DNA of 6,431 nucleotides from Bacteriovoracaceae bacterium UBA1018. Its GTDB lineage: Bacteria > Bdellovibrionota > UBA1018. Shown piece by piece: positions 6,000-6,431 of the stretch. Both the position numbers and the translations under genes were made by a program. The stretch covers positions 31,211 to 37,641 of the forward strand of contig DBAE01000139.1 of NCBI GenBank assembly GCA_002291495.1, read 5' to 3'. Each line of letters opens with the position of its first letter. Positions within the stretch are counted from its first letter, which is position 1. The notes beneath the pieces were generated by a model. It saw only the letters and a program-made list of their open reading frames with translations, ran no database searches and was not told the DNA's origin.

Positions 6000-6431
6000 T
6001 TGTCGGTTTTCCGAGAACTTATAAATCGAGTTTTAGATCCGGCCAGGGGTACTCGCGGCAGCCGTATTATTACGGTGATGTGCTTGTCTATCGGTTTCAC
6101 GGGATGCTCGGTGGATCTCTTCTCAGACAAAAGTGCCGATGACAGCGTTCTCAATCGTAAAACCTATCGTGAGGTCAACTTAGACTGCGCCAATATGGAG
6201 CTCTCATCCAATGAGATCGACGTTCCAACCTTTCGCGCGATCTTAAAGTGCATGAACTCAAACGGCGGGCTTAAAGAGTTGGCGGAGCTAGTAGATCCGA
6301 AGCTTACCTCGGATGAAGAACTTGATCCGATCATGAAAGCGATCACGGAGCATTTTCTTAAACGTCCAAAGACTCTCTATCAATTCGAAACACTCTTTCA
6401 TCATCTCAAAGACCGAAACCTACTTGATCAA
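6000..6431 (+). CDS. putative lipoprotein, N-terminal part, runs off the window end
   Basis: The frame is open from TTG 6000 to the last base (144 codons, no stop), so the protein is incomplete. The N-terminus has a basic n-region (RELINRVLDPARGTRGSR), a hydrophobic stretch IITVMCLSIGF at 23-33, and a lipobox-like FTGC ending at C36, followed by SVDLFSD. This predicts a lipid-modified Cys36 and attachment to the outer or inner membrane. Residue +2 is Ser, which by the E. coli rule favours the outer membrane. The mature part is acidic and mostly helical, with two early cysteines (in NLDCAN and LKCMN) that could form a disulfide. No known domain is recognised. The start rests on a perfect GGAGG; ATG 6078 would give a lipobox with almost no n-region. 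The gene is divergent from the 408-residue HExxH gene across an AT-rich spacer. Confidence 0.72.
   Translation, partial: MSVFRELINRVLDPARGTRGSRIITVMCLSIGFTGCSVDLFSDKSADDSVLNRKTYREVNLDCANMELSSNEIDVPTFRAILKCMNSNGGLKELAELVDPKLTSDEELDPIMKAITEHFLKRPKTLYQFETLFHHLKDRNLLDQ

Noticed and set aside
5921..6346. Two minus-strand frames (5921-6154 and 6164-6346) opposite the lipoprotein gene
   Set aside because: They oppose a frame with a strong Shine-Dalgarno, signal sequence and lipobox, and look like antisense shadows.

Overview
The window looks like chromosomal DNA of a Gram-negative bacterium. The closest fit is Bdellovibrionota (Bdellovibrio and relatives), but that is an inference. The grounds are a deltaproteobacterial/proteobacterial-type RpoD, several exported proteins with Sec or lipoprotein signals, an outer-membrane barrel, and secreted HExxH proteins of a style I associate with that phylum. 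Base composition is moderate and even. I see no insertion sequence, integrase, tRNA, CRISPR array or other sign of recent transfer.

Layout. Bases 1-678 hold the 3' end of rpoD, the primary sigma factor. Twelve bases later, on the same strand, comes a small exported beta-barrel protein (691-1308). It ends in a compact hairpin (1307-1326) that probably terminates transcription from both sides. A long exported HExxH protein with a cysteine cluster (1347-3257) is on the minus strand. A 98-bp divergent control region (3258-3355) with two palindromic elements and a 12-bp direct repeat separates it from a plus-strand pair: a CPBP-family intramembrane metalloprotease (3356-4048) followed 9 bases later by a small exported protein (4058-4645). 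That pair runs into a convergent minus-strand gene (4638-5864), with the last 8 bases shared. This gene encodes a second, different exported HExxH protein. An AT-rich divergent spacer (5865-5999) then leads to the start of a lipoprotein gene (6000 to the window edge) that uses a TTG start codon.

How the genes relate. Apart from rpoD, every gene encodes an exported or membrane protein. Three adjacent transcription units carry three dissimilar predicted metal-dependent peptidases: a HExxH protein with a third His at metzincin spacing, a CPBP/Rce1-like membrane protease, and a HExxH protein with a downstream DEI...E segment as in gluzincins. The CPBP protease and its small secreted neighbour are probably co-transcribed and may work together. 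The sequence gives no direct evidence that the three peptidases form one system. The safest reading is a cell-envelope and secretion neighbourhood next to rpoD, containing several poorly described families.
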